The notes beneath the pieces are model-generated. The model saw only the letters and a list, made by a program, of their open reading frames with translations, made no database searches and was not told where the DNA came from. Made by a program: the position numbers and the translations under genes. A stretch of DNA of 64,000 bases from Acidobacteriaceae bacterium KBS 83. Lineage in GTDB: Bacteria > Acidobacteriota > Terriglobia > Terriglobales > Acidobacteriaceae. Positions 1 through 9,238 of the stretch are shown here, piece after piece; the first letter of the stretch is position 1, and every line of letters begins with the position of its first letter. The stretch lies in contig KB906734.1 of the NCBI GenBank assembly GCA_000381585.1, forward strand, positions 62,001 through 126,000, given 5' to 3'.

Positions 1-49
1 CGTGTCAGAAGCCTTGAACAGCATCAGCACCGCCTGAAGGGTGCAGATC

Positions 50-1564
50 ATGAAATCCGCAACACAGCAGGTTCTCCGAGGCAGTTTGAAGTTAGCACTG
101 GTGCTGTTCGTCCTGACCGCAGTCTGCGCACAGGCTGAATCACCTCCGGATTGGGCAAAAACCGCGCGCTTTGGTGGCAGTGGAACGGACGCGGGTGCTG
201 TCGTCAGGGTCACTAAGAACGGTGATCGCTACCTGACCGGATCTTTTTCGTCCACTGCGAGCTTCGGCGGGAAGAGTCTTACCTCCGCTGGCGGCACCGA
301 CATTTTCCTCGCCAAATACGGGAAAGGCGGCAAGTTGCTTTGGCTGATCCAGGCGGGCGGCTCCGGAGATGATGCGGCTAACTTTCTTGACCTCGATCCG
401 GCCGGGAACGCTTATGTAATTGGCTGGTTTGTCGGCACGGCGTCGTTTGGCTCCGCCGGCGGCCAATCGAAGACGGTAGTAGGCAGCGATGAGACCATTT
501 TCATCGCAAAATACAGTCCTGCAGGCGCGCTCATTTGGCTGCACACCGGCGCCGGCACGTTCGCCGCCATCAACCGCGGTAATGCGGCGGCGGTAAATTC
601 CGCTGCAAACACCGTGTACATAACTGGGGTCTCGCAGGGTGACACGACGTTCTCCTCCTCCGACGGCACTATCCATACCGTTCCGGGACCTGGAACATGG
701 CACATGTTTCTGGTGAAGTACGACTTGAGCGGAAATTTCCGTTGGGGCGAATGGAACGAAGCCTCACCCAACAGTATTCCTCGTAGCGTGGCCGTGGACT
801 CCCAGAACAGCGCCTACGTCGTGGGCTGGTTTGAAGGCACCGTAATCTTTCGCAGCCGTGACAGCCTGGACCAGACGATCGTCGGCCAGAGCGAGCCCGT
901 TCAGAGTGCTCCTGACTATCCCGGCGATGCCTTCATCGCAAAATACGACACCCGCGGAAACCTGAAGTGGGTGAATGACATTGGCGGTTACAAGGCTATC
1001 GCCACCCAGGTTGCCGCCAGCCGCTACGACAGAGTCTCCCTCACCGGCTTCATCGGAAACGTAAACACCGGAACGACCGCGCAGGCTGAGACCATCGTCA
1101 CCTCGCAGCCGGGCGGAGCCAACATCAACCTCGGTGGCGGGCACTTCAGCACGCCCTACAACCGCGACATACTCATTGCAACCTATAACCGCGCGGGCGT
1201 CCTGCTGAACGCGAAACGACTCGGGGGTGTGGTCCAGGATGGCGGTAGTGGAATCGCGTATGGTAGCGCGGGAAATCTGTACGTGGCGGGAGTCTTCGCT
1301 CGCACTCTTAACGTCGGTGGCCACGTCTTGACTGGCAAGAAAACCAACACCCTCTTCGTCCTTAAGTATGCCGCAGGCCAATTGTTATGGGCGAAGGCGG
1401 CGGACGGAGCGGGAACTCAGAACTTCGAAAGCAACCCTACGATTTCCCTGACCTGGGGAGGCAGAGTCTGGGTGACCGGCCAGTTTGCAGGCACCGCCAC
1501 CTTTGGGAGCACGACGTTGCAGAGTGCCGGACAGGAAGACATTTTTGTGGCCGAACTGCAATAG
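50..1564 (+). CDS. Secreted SBBP-like beta-propeller repeat protein
   Basis: The protein has a clear signal peptide (hydrophobic stretch around residues 10-28, cleavage likely after AQA) followed by about seven repeats of a pattern like 'G-D-x-Y-x-T-G-x-F', 'A-x-F-G-G' and 'D-I-F-L-A-K-Y', typical of SBBP/beta-propeller repeats. Such proteins are exported and their ligand is generally unknown; no catalytic motif is visible. I chose ATG at 50 because GAAGGG lies 8 nt upstream; the GTG at 41 sits almost on that ribosome binding site. The gene stands alone, with no neighbour within 250 bp downstream. Exported beta-propeller is well supported; a specific role is not. Confidence 0.8.
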   Translation: MKSATQQVLRGSLKLALVLFVLTAVCAQAESPPDWAKTARFGGSGTDAGAVVRVTKNGDRYLTGSFSSTASFGGKSLTSAGGTDIFLAKYGKGGKLLWLIQAGGSGDDAANFLDLDPAGNAYVIGWFVGTASFGSAGGQSKTVVGSDETIFIAKYSPAGALIWLHTGAGTFAAINRGNAAAVNSAANTVYITGVSQGDTTFSSSDGTIHTVPGPGTWHMFLVKYDLSGNFRWGEWNEASPNSIPRSVAVDSQNSAYVVGWFEGTVIFRSRDSLDQTIVGQSEPVQSAPDYPGDAFIAKYDTRGNLKWVNDIGGYKAIATQVAASRYDRVSLTGFIGNVNTGTTAQAETIVTSQPGGANINLGGGHFSTPYNRDILIATYNRAGVLLNAKRLGGVVQDGGSGIAYGSAGNLYVAGVFARTLNVGGHVLTGKKTNTLFVLKYAAGQLLWAKAADGAGTQNFESNPTISLTWGGRVWVTGQFAGTATFGSTTLQSAGQEDIFVAELQ

Positions 1565-1827
1565 GAAAGGACATTTAGAACAGGTCTCTAACGACCGCTC
1601 GAAAGGTCGCAGCTTTGGTCTTGCTGCGTCGCTGGCGCTTCTCGTGAGGGAAGTCGAGTCAAAAACCGACGGCTGGGGCCCCAAAGACGGGGTGGGTAGA
1701 CGCACCCCTGGGGGTGGGGTGCCCTGAGCCTGGATCTCCCCGAAATTTTTGTGTTTCAACGGAAGTCCACCTCACGGGATGGGCTTGGAGGCCTTCCATT
1801 TTGGCAGCAAAAATCAGCATTCCAGCA

Positions 1828-2040
1828 TCACTGGATTAGTTTGTTGGTGTCTTTCTTTGATCCCAGTAATTGATCGCCAATTTCGTCCTGCGTTCTTCGC
1901 AATGCATTTTCCGCTAGATCCGACCAATACTCGCCTGGATCTTCATCTGCCATCTCTTTGAGGGTGCGGTCAACGCCTTTGTCGCCCATTAGGTAGCTAA
2001 CGACTGCAGCTTTGATTCTGCGTCCGGCTTCTTTAGACAT
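1828..2040 (-). CDS. Small conserved-looking hypothetical protein (70 aa)
   Basis: A 70-residue soluble, charged, probably helical protein without a signal peptide, membrane segment or recognised domain. The start at 2040 is supported by GAGGAAG about 8 nt upstream; the frame is open further upstream but without a better start. It lies alone between a secreted propeller protein and a ligase remnant, in a stretch that looks accessory. I do not recognise the family. Confidence 0.5.
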   Translation of the reverse strand: MSKEAGRRIKAAVVSYLMGDKGVDRTLKEMADEDPGEYWSDLAENALRRTQDEIGDQLLGSKKDTNKLIQ

Positions 2041-2348
2041 TTGGACTTCCTCATCTGGACCGCGTTGTACATGCGTTGCTGGGCCCATGCTAGCCCACAC
2101 CGACGGCGAGGCTGAGACGGCCCGAAATCAAACGCTTTTCAAATGTATGCTTTGTTTTGCCTCAGTGCGGCTTACACCTGCTGAGCGTGACGTGCATTTG
2201 ATTTCGGGGTTTTCAAGTTTTCTCAGGTTTGCCATTCTTGGGGACGACCATCACTGATGGCCAGTTGTTAAAATCAAGACTTTTCAAGAAGCTTTTTGCG
2301 AGGAATCTCCCGGATATTCGTCTTCATTTCTTCTGACGGGGGACGGCC
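2041..2348. other. Intergenic, no gene seen
   Basis: Divergent spacer between the small minus-strand gene and the ligase remnant. Neither strand shows a convincing reading frame, RNA gene or terminator. Confidence 0.5.
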
Positions 2349-2550
2349 TTGGCCACTATCCAACGAACCGCAAGTTTCATCGAACCGATGGAATGCCTCC
2401 CGGTGGAGAGGATCATCCCGGAGGGCGATCTTTGGACGTACGAGTTGAAACTGGACGGTTATCGCCTTGTCACGGTGAAGACCGGGGGCAAGGTGAACCC
2501 CTCTACTCCCGGCGCGGAACTGACCTATCAAAACGGTTCGAATGCACTTC
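2349..2550 (+). pseudogene. Remnant of ATP-dependent DNA ligase (LigD ligase-domain type)
   Basis: Residues 1-48 of this frame contain FIEPMECL followed by ELKLDGYR (residues 32-39), the motif I region of ATP-dependent DNA ligases with the adenylated lysine at 34. After about position 2,500 the expected continuation, LYSRRGTDLSKRF, is found in another frame (2,501 to about 2,545), so there is a frameshift. Beyond 2,550 ligase similarity ends. Only the N-terminal 65 or so residues of a domain of roughly 300 remain, so it cannot be active. The start is a TTG with a poor ribosome binding site. Known family role: end-joining or accessory DNA ligation. The fragment sits in the stretch left of the tRNA-Pro scar, consistent with a decaying island. 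Confidence 0.75.
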
Positions 2551-2942
2551 TTGGCATACGCCGGTCGATAGATTCGATAAGAGCAGTGTCCGACTGTTCT
2601 TCGTGTCTGACATGGTCTCAATAACACTCGAGTTGTATGCCGAGGACGTCCACGACTGCCTCGGACAATGTCGCAGCTGCAGTAGCATTGAACGTGCGCT
2701 GGTCGTGATTGCCGGGGAGTGGAGATGAAGTTCTCGAAAAAGGCGTTCTGTTCGTTGCTGAAGACAACGCTATGGGATATTTGCTGGTGAAAGCGTCATG
2801 GGCGCATTTGTTATGCGAACGGCAGCATCGAAAGGTCGGTCATGGTCGCACTAAATTAACCTTTATCTTCATCGGGACTTTGAATGTTGTTGGTCTTTTA
2901 GCTATTTGCCTCGCTGTGCCGCGCTGATAGAAAGGAACCGCC
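2551..2942. other. Degenerate spacer, no reliable gene
   Basis: A 72-codon frame (2709-2927) ends in a hydrophobic tail just before the next gene, but it has no good ribosome binding site and no recognisable sequence. I treat it as unproven; the stretch is probably decayed DNA after the ligase remnant. Confidence 0.4.
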
Positions 2943-3011
2943 ATCTCAACCAGGGTCCTACGCATCCTGACGGCTATCGTTCTCGGATGCATCTCCGTCG
3001 CCTTCGTCCTT

Positions 3012-4499
3012 TTGAGTTATCGATGGCCAGTCGTTGGTGATGCTCAGATATTTCGTTACGACCATCTCTTGATGGCACACGGTTTCGCTCCGTATCGCGA
3101 CATACCTGACATCAACATGCCGGGTTCACACATTGTTGAGAGATGGCAGGTGTCCCTGTTTGGCGGTAGTGACTTGGGAGCGCGCATTTACGATTTCACA
3201 CTACTTGGCTTACTCACTCTGGCCATGATTGTGATCGCCCTTCCCTATGACTGGTTGGCTGGATTCTTCGCCGGGGTTCTATTCATTCTGCAGCACGCCT
3301 GCAATGGCGGCCCCTGGAACGCGGGCCAGCGCGATGAAGTCATGGCCGTTCTCATCATGATTGGGTACGCCTTCCTTTTCGAGGGCCTACGCAAACGCAA
3401 GCCCTTTCTTCTACTCGCATTCGGATGGGCTCTGGGGATGGCCAGTACTCTCAAGCCAACCGTTGCACCGTTAGGGATGGCACTTCTGGCGATAGCAGTA
3501 TGGCAGATTCGGAAAAGGGATGAAGCTCCCCTCCGTTACGTCGCCTGGGGCGTTGGCGGCGCGCTCATTCCGGGGTTAATTGTTTTCGGTTTCCTGTGGC
3601 ACTATCACGTGTTCGGCGAATTCCTATATTGCCTCAGGACCTATGTTCCTTTGTATGCAGGAATGAATCGTCGCCCATTCGGCCTTCTGCTCCGGCGGCT
3701 TTTGCCGTTTGGAGCGTGGGGCATTCTTCCATTCGCGGGCGCTGCTGCTCTCGCTACTTCCAGGTGGCGAACGTGGGAGAGTGGGGCGTTGCTGATCGGA
3801 GCCACGTTCGGGGCCCTCTCCTATTTCGCCCAGGGCAAGGGCTACAGCCACCACACATACCCCATCGCCGCGTGTGTTCTACTTTGGTCGTCTATTGAAC
3901 TAGCGAGCGCCGCACGCAGCAAGAAACGGATATCAGCACTCGCTGTCGTCGGAATAGTTGCAGCGATATTCGTCGTGCTTCCTTTATATTGCTATCGCCT
4001 AACACGGGTTATTCCCAACAACGGCTTCGGCGTTTCTCTAGAGTCGGACCTGAGCCAGATGGGAGACGAGCGGCTGAATGGTCGTATTCAATGCCTGGAT
4101 GTCGTGTATGGATGTTATGGGGCGCTCTACCACCTTGGACTGGTTCAAAGCACGCCGATTGTCGGAGACATACTTTTCTTCGCGCCGCAAACATCTCCAA
4201 CAATTGATCAGTTTCGCGAGTCGAGTTTTTCAATGATCTTAAGCAAGCCTCCAGCCGTGATTGTTGTCAGCGATGAATGGTTCGACCAACCTTCTACCTT
4301 TGACAAAGTAGATAACTGGCCGCGCTTTGCCGATTACCTGAAATCCAATTACCGGCTTAGCGTCGAAAAGCACTTCACGGAGCGTGCCTATACCGGGTAC
4401 CGCATTTATGTGATCCGGGATCAGGTACAGACCCCGGACGCAAGAGCGCAAATGGAAATCGCGGCGGCCTCCAAGTTCGCCTCAGCCGGGCGAAAGTAA
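3012..4499 (+). CDS. Multi-pass membrane glycosyltransferase-like protein (GT-C/PMT-like)
   Basis: About 500 residues with ten or so membrane helices and, near the N-terminus, the pattern PYRDIPDINMPG, which resembles the first periplasmic loop (acidic residues plus N-x-P-G) of GT-C enzymes that use polyprenyl-phosphate sugars. The C-terminal 120 residues are soluble. TTG at 3012 is only the first canonical start: the frame is open back to 2931 and the upstream codons encode a clear first helix (RILTAIVLGCISVAFVLL). No ATG, GTG or TTG occurs there; AAAGGAACC precedes an ATC at 2943. Either ATC is used or the start codon has been lost. The exact substrate cannot be told from sequence. Confidence 0.7.
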   Translation: MSYRWPVVGDAQIFRYDHLLMAHGFAPYRDIPDINMPGSHIVERWQVSLFGGSDLGARIYDFTLLGLLTLAMIVIALPYDWLAGFFAGVLFILQHACNGGPWNAGQRDEVMAVLIMIGYAFLFEGLRKRKPFLLLAFGWALGMASTLKPTVAPLGMALLAIAVWQIRKRDEAPLRYVAWGVGGALIPGLIVFGFLWHYHVFGEFLYCLRTYVPLYAGMNRRPFGLLLRRLLPFGAWGILPFAGAAALATSRWRTWESGALLIGATFGALSYFAQGKGYSHHTYPIAACVLLWSSIELASAARSKKRISALAVVGIVAAIFVVLPLYCYRLTRVIPNNGFGVSLESDLSQMGDERLNGRIQCLDVVYGCYGALYHLGLVQSTPIVGDILFFAPQTSPTIDQFRESSFSMILSKPPAVIVVSDEWFDQPSTFDKVDNWPRFADYLKSNYRLSVEKHFTERAYTGYRIYVIRDQVQTPDARAQMEIAAASKFASAGRK

Positions 4500-4526
4500 G
4501 CACACCCCAAATGCAAACCCAAAGGT

Positions 4527-4546
4527 GCGGGGACTTCGGTTCCCGC
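4527..4546 (+). terminator. 8-bp hairpin with UUCG tetraloop after the membrane gene
   Basis: GCGGGGAC-TTCG-GTTCCCGC forms an 8-bp stem (one G-T pair) closed by the very stable cUUCGg tetraloop, 27 nt after the stop of the membrane protein gene. No T-run follows, so it may stabilise the 3' end of the mRNA rather than terminate by itself. Confidence 0.4.
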
Positions 4547-4859
4547 TCCAGGCCAGATTCGCACGCGCAGCCGTAGACATCTCGCGGCCAAGTGCGCGCG
4601 CGAGGGCGGGCGGTTGCTTTGCCGCGGGGCGCGTATCCCCGAAAGGCTCGCGCTTGTTAAGGAATGTTAAGGTCTGGAACATTTTCAGAGAGATACGCGC
4701 GCGCGTAATGCGCGAAAACCCTTGTCGAGAACTGTAGCGGGAAATGTAGCGGGTGCCGGTTTAGATGGCCTTGTATGAATTGAGCGACCGAATCAGGAAT
4801 GCGTTGAATCTAATAGCGGAGCTAAGTCGAAACAAATAGGCAATATTGGCTCGGCCATT

Positions 4860-4905
4860 CTTTGGGAGCAGAGGGTCGGGGGTTCGAATCCCTCCGCCCC
4901 GACCA
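4860..4905 (+). other. 3' part of tRNA-Pro(UGG): probable attachment-site scar
   Basis: The segment starts at an anticodon loop TTTGGGA (anticodon TGG), continues with GCAGA and GGGTC, then a T-arm with stem GGGGG/CCCTC around TTCGAAT (4878-4894), the acceptor 3' strand CGCCCCG (4895-4901), discriminator A and encoded CCA (4903-4905). Upstream bases cannot form the other half of the anticodon stem, and no D-arm or acceptor 5' strand CGGGGCG is present, so this is not a complete tRNA gene. A tRNA copied from the anticodon loop to CCA is the usual footprint of tyrosine-recombinase integration; by that geometry the element lies to the left and an intact tRNA-Pro should lie beyond the window's left edge. 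Confidence 0.8.
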
Positions 4906-5166
4906 TCAAATCATTCACTTAGCGCACTCGCGCATCCTTCCGAGGCAACACTGTAGCGGGTTTGGGTCGTTAGTGACCCAGGGGTCAAATTTCTGCTTAA
5001 GTAATTGACGGTAGGCCAAATAATGGTCTACGTGCCTACCGGAGAAGACCACGCCCTAATTGAGATCTCAGAATGTCGCGACGGGGCATTTTCTGCGTGA
5101 GAAGAAGAAGTCAAGTAGTTCCGCACGATGCTTGCCGCTTGTCGTCCGGTCTTGAGGCTGGCATCT
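4906..5166. other. Spacer right of the tRNA scar, no gene seen
   Basis: No gene is recognised. The short string TGTAGCGGG occurs here and also twice at about 4,734-4,755, left of the tRNA fragment; this may be part of the integration junction but is too short to prove. Confidence 0.4.
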
Positions 5167-5598
5167 TTAGCGAATCATGTCTCCAGGAAGTGGCAAGCTC
5201 TTCGATCGCGAATATCGAGCGGCTTCGGAGTAAGCGCGTCGCCACTGCAGATAATGTTCCGATGACCATTGCTTCATACAGAGCTGGGAAGCAGCATCGA
5301 CCGCTTGCCAGTTCGCAATAAAAGCCTCGTCCGAAGAGGTGCCCCGGAGGTGCTCGCTGAAGAGGTGCATTTTTCGAGTCACGCCAACGAATGCCGCCTC
5401 TAGTTGTTCGTCCGCAGTTCGTGCCGCTCCGATCGCTCGCTCTGCTGATCCTCGACACGGCAGATCATCCGCGTCCGAACTAATTGCACAGCGAAGCGAT
5501 TCGTTCTGATAGCAGCTGAAGGTCTCGCACGAAGAAGCATGTGCAATCGGCCACGCCAGTATCAAAAATATCCCTACAGCCCCATGAGCCCATTGCAC
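5167..5598 (-). CDS. Secreted cysteine-containing hypothetical protein
   Basis: 143 residues starting at GTG, with a signal peptide (IFLILAWPIAHAS) and five cysteines in the predicted mature part, compatible with a small disulfide-bonded periplasmic protein. The spacing faintly recalls LprI/DUF1311-like proteins, but I cannot confirm that. It is the first gene right of the tRNA-Pro scar, transcribed toward it, and has no operon partner. Confidence 0.5.
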   Translation of the reverse strand: MQWAHGAVGIFLILAWPIAHASSCETFSCYQNESLRCAISSDADDLPCRGSAERAIGAARTADEQLEAAFVGVTRKMHLFSEHLRGTSSDEAFIANWQAVDAASQLCMKQWSSEHYLQWRRAYSEAARYSRSKSLPLPGDMIR

Positions 5599-5846
5599 AA
5601 TCGCGTTCCCGAATAGACAAAGTTTCTGATCTCAACTGACGATCAGCGACGCGGAAAAGTCTCTGCAATCTAGATTGCCCGCAGTTCGCCTTCGAACGAA
5701 GCTTTAAGATTTGTTAAAACGGAAGGAGCTTAGAATGGTGACTAGTCCGCGCCCCTGTGCGTCGTGCCAACATCAAGTGGATTAGAGCATGCGCACAACG
5801 TGTGTACAGCTTAAGCCTTTCAAAATCTTTCCAGGGGCCGGCGAAA

Positions 5847-6764
5847 CTACTTCGTCCGGATGATTAGCTTGCCGGGATTGCCGGCAATCGAGCCACTATA
5901 AGCATGGTCTGCTTCTTCCATTGGCAGCTCAGCTTTGACAAAAGCTTTCAATTCCCCGGAATCGAAAAGCTTGCCCAGTGCGGCTAGTTGTTCTCCATCT
6001 TGTTCGACGATGAAGAAAGCACTCTTTACTCGTGGATCGGTATTTGACTCTGCGTCCGCAGCGATCGTGACCAACCTGCCACCAGGCATGAGAAGATCCC
6101 AGGACCTGTCCAGGGTTTCTCCACCCACGGTATCGAAGATCACATCGACTAGGCCTGCCTCCTCAAAACGGCGCTCCCGATAATCGATGACCTCATCGGC
6201 TCCAAGCTGCTGTACAAAATCGATGTTCGCCTTGGACGACGTGGCAATCACATACGCTCCTTGTGATTTTGCAAGTTGAACCGCGAAAAGTCCCACCGCA
6301 CCTGCTCCTCCGTGTATGAGAACTCGTTCGCCTTTCTGTAATTTTGCTCGGAGATGCAGTCCCTGCCATGCCGTCAGCAAGCCAATCGGGGCTGAGGCCG
6401 CTTCGATGTGGGAAAGAGAAGATGGCTTCAGAGAAAGATTCGATGGTTTTGTTATGCAGAACTCAGCCGTAGCACCCTCTGCGAACCAATCGTTCAAGCC
6501 AAAAACAGTATCTCCCAGGCTGTAGCCAGTTGCTCCCGCGCCTAACCCCGCAACTGTGCCTGAGAATTCATGTCCCGGAATCGCCTTGGATCGGGCTGTA
6601 CCGTCCGCATAGTGGCTGGTGGGATACCAAAGCTTCTCTGTAGGGGTCACTCCAGCGGCGAAGACCTGAATCAAGATTTCGCCCCCTTGAGGCTCGGGAA
6701 CGGGACGTCTTACCGGCTGCAGGTGCAGTTCGTCCGTAAACTCCATTGCTTTCATCTCTGCCAT
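5847..6764 (-). CDS. NADP-dependent MDR oxidoreductase, quinone oxidoreductase type
   Basis: A complete 305-residue zinc-independent medium-chain dehydrogenase/reductase. The N-terminal GroES-like domain (about 1-115) contains PGHEFSGTV; the Rossmann domain (about 120-260) has GGAGAVGLFAVQLAK, which binds NADP(H). There are no structural-zinc cysteines, as in quinone oxidoreductases and enoyl reductases. The ATG is preceded by AAGGAGTGAAGCA. The HD-domain gene ends 26 nt upstream, so the two are probably co-transcribed. It likely reduces a quinone or an alpha,beta-unsaturated carbonyl; the exact substrate is not predictable. Confidence 0.9.
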   Translation of the reverse strand: MAEMKAMEFTDELHLQPVRRPVPEPQGGEILIQVFAAGVTPTEKLWYPTSHYADGTARSKAIPGHEFSGTVAGLGAGATGYSLGDTVFGLNDWFAEGATAEFCITKPSNLSLKPSSLSHIEAASAPIGLLTAWQGLHLRAKLQKGERVLIHGGAGAVGLFAVQLAKSQGAYVIATSSKANIDFVQQLGADEVIDYRERRFEEAGLVDVIFDTVGGETLDRSWDLLMPGGRLVTIAADAESNTDPRVKSAFFIVEQDGEQLAALGKLFDSGELKAFVKAELPMEEADHAYSGSIAGNPGKLIIRTK

Positions 6765-6790
6765 TGCTTCACTCCTTGGAACTTGCTGTA

Positions 6791-7438
6791 TTAGTCGTCG
6801 GAATCAGGAAAGGGAGATGCAGCTATCACGTCGACGGCGTTAGGGGCTTTATAACCAGGGATGAGACGCTCACAGATGCTGGCGTTCACGGTGCCATAGG
6901 TCGTGCCGGGCTTGCGCGCAAAGCCGGCAAAGTACTCCTGGATGAAGCCTTCCTTGAAGTGCTTTCGAGGGTATTCGGCCACGATTTTCTCCCGCAACTC
7001 CGAAGGAAACTGATCGAAGCCTTTTCCAAGCACATCGAGACCGACTCCCGAATAAAGTAGAGCTACTTCGGGGCGCATGTACTGAGTGACGCCGGGAGTA
7101 GTGTGCAGAGCAATGGCTGCCCATGCAATTTCTACCTGTTCTTCAGGGACCTTATGTGCCGTGAGGAACTGACGGGCCGCGTTTGCGCCATCGACTTCGA
7201 AGCGTTCGTCTGGGCTCGAGAATTTCTTAAGGAGACCGAAATCGTGAAATGCGGCCGCGACGTAGAGAAGTTCAGGATCGAAGCGAAGCTTTCGTTGACG
7301 GCCCTGCTCAGCCGCGAACAAGTAGACGCGCATCGAGTGATTAAAGAGCAGATCCGTGGAATGCTCACGCAGTAGATCAGTGGCTTCTCTCGCAAGCAAA
7401 GAATCGGGAATGATGAGAGCTGAGGATAGATTCGCCAT
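6791..7438 (-). CDS. HD-domain phosphohydrolase-like protein
   Basis: 215 residues with the HD-domain signature: H in FNHSMRV (about residue 36), HD in AAAFHDFGLL and a further H in ALHTTPG, matching metal-binding HD hydrolases of the cyanamide-hydratase-like branch. I start it at MANLSSA (7438), preceded by GGGAGGAG; the upstream extension of the frame looks non-coding. First gene of a probable two-gene operon with the MDR oxidoreductase. Metal-dependent hydrolysis is likely, the substrate unknown. Confidence 0.8.
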   Translation of the reverse strand: MANLSSALIIPDSLLAREATDLLREHSTDLLFNHSMRVYLFAAEQGRQRKLRFDPELLYVAAAFHDFGLLKKFSSPDERFEVDGANAARQFLTAHKVPEEQVEIAWAAIALHTTPGVTQYMRPEVALLYSGVGLDVLGKGFDQFPSELREKIVAEYPRKHFKEGFIQEYFAGFARKPGTTYGTVNASICERLIPGYKAPNAVDVIAASPFPDSDD

Positions 7439-7855
7439 TTGGTCGTTGCTGCTCCTCCCATTCAATCGTAGTGTCTTTGTGGTGCATGCGCCACGACACG
7501 AATACAGCAATTTCGGACATGGAACGAGAGCGGCCATTCCCTGGGAACGGCCTCAATGACGCTTTGAAAAGACAGAGCTTTCCTCTAACTCTTAACGAGA
7601 CCTCGACGATCCAGTCGCGTTCAGTCCCCATAAACGCGCTAGGCTCCGATTTTCTAGACCGGTAGGTTGCCCATGTGATTCGGGTACGCTGGCCGACTTG
7701 CCGGGAGGGTATCGACGCTCTGAACCTGCACATAAGGCCCGACCTTGGTGCGTCTGGCGTCGCTAGCATTGGCGTAGGCGAAGATGGGATGGAATCGTGA
7801 TTGACCTTCATGAGGTGTACTGCTTGCTTCTGCTCTGCAGGTAATCATTTTTACC
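7439..7855. other. Divergent intergenic region with one doubtful small frame
   Basis: Separates the HD gene from the broken MFS gene. A minus-strand frame of 64 codons (7654-7848) reads like protein sequence but has no ribosome binding site I trust and no family I recognise; it may be a gene fragment. Confidence 0.35.
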
Positions 7856-9207
7856 GTGGGGCATGTCTACCAAGGCTGGAGCCGGCGGCAGCGATGGGGT
7901 TATCATGTTGCTCCGCGGGAGATCGAAGTCATAAACATCAAATCGCTTAGAAGCGGATATGACGAGGCAAAGGAGTCAGGCTACCGCTGGGTGATTCTCG
8001 CCGTGAATTTCGTTTTTTTGGCGTTTGCTTATGCCAGTCTGACCACTTGGTCCGTCGCCATCCCCGAGTTGTCCAAGACCTTCTCGTTGACTTCAGCCAG
8101 CGCCCAACTCGGCTCATCTCTGTTGATGGCAGGGTATGCAATCGGTAGTTTTGTCGAATCTCTTTTCGCTTCGCGCATCGGGTTGAAGAAGACGGATTGC
8201 TCGCTGCCATCCTGCTCCTCATCCCCCAGTTCGCCATCCCGTTCCTTGGGCACTACGGCCTGATTCTTTTATTACGTTTTCTTCAAGGTTGGGGAATCGT
8301 GTGGTTTGTCACGACGAGCATGACCACAGCATGGTTTCCGCTCGCGCAGAGAGGCATGGCTTCCGGAATCGTCAGTGCAGCAATTCCGTTCGGCATCGGG
8401 TTCGGCGGTCTATTGACCGGTTGGCTTCTGGAGGTCGCGGGAACCTGGTAAAAGAGCTTTATCGAATTCGGTGTCATAGTTGCGGTCGTCGCTTTACTCT
8501 GGGCGCTGCTGGCGCGAGACCCGGTTGCTGTAACTTCGACGCCCTCGCCGGATGATCTAATTTCTTCCGCACCGCCCGTTAGTCCTTTTAGATCGCTTGT
8601 GGGATGGTTGGTAGCCCTGTGCCTCTTTGCCAACGCTTGGCAGCTCATCGGATTGAACACTGTTCTTCCCTCTTACATGTATAGTCTGGGCTATCATCCC
8701 ACCCAGGCAGGCGCGGCTATTTTGGCCGTCGGTTTGATCGGAGTTGTTTCCACACCCCTGGGCGGAGTCATTTCGGATCGGCTGATCCTAAGCGGCATGG
8801 AGACTGTCAAGGCCCGAGCCTACGTGATGGCAATTCCTGGCTTTCTCGTTGCGGGCGTCGCCACCGTTCTCTTCCCATTTCTTGCCCGCTCGAATTACGC
8901 AACGCTTTTGCTGATGGCGATTCTCGCGGGTTGGGGCGTTCCTTTAACCAATGCGTCGATCGGGGCACTGCCAACCGACATGCTCCAGAGTCCGGGCCGG
9001 GCCGGGAAACTGTTTGGGCTGATCATTCTGGTAGGCATCAGTGGCGGTGTGATCGCGCCTTATGTGATCACCGCGATAAGCGCTTCGGCAGGTTGGATCG
9101 TGGCCTTCGCTATCCTCGGGATCGGAGCCTTAATTGGTATGACAATCGGGCTGATGATCCCCTGCTTTGAGCAGGCAATCCCGGCGGAGCCGCTTGAACG
9201 TAAATGA
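7856..9207 (+). pseudogene. MFS transporter, broken by a frameshift and a nonsense codon
   Basis: Three stretches together make a 12-helix major facilitator protein. The first (to about 8,190) holds helix 1 and the start of helix 2, ending in ASRIGLKK; it then jumps frame to DGLLAAILLLIPQ; that frame stops at TAA (8449-8451) after EVAGTW and continues without a shift as KSFIEFGVIVAVVALLW, running to 9207. The true N-terminus is probably near YRWVILAVNF (about 7,980). Two independent lesions make a functional product unlikely unless they are assembly errors. It lies 31 bp upstream of an intact secernin-type peptidase, so it may once have moved that enzyme's substrate or product. Confidence 0.85.
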
Positions 9208-9238
9208 ATATTTTGAAACCAGCGCAGAAGGTAATTCG

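Noticed and set aside
2709-2927. 72-codon frame before the membrane gene
   Set aside because: No ribosome binding site, and it lies in decayed DNA after the ligase remnant.
4860-4905. Complete tRNA gene
   Set aside because: No D-arm, no acceptor 5' strand and no partner for the anticodon stem; only the 3' part is present.
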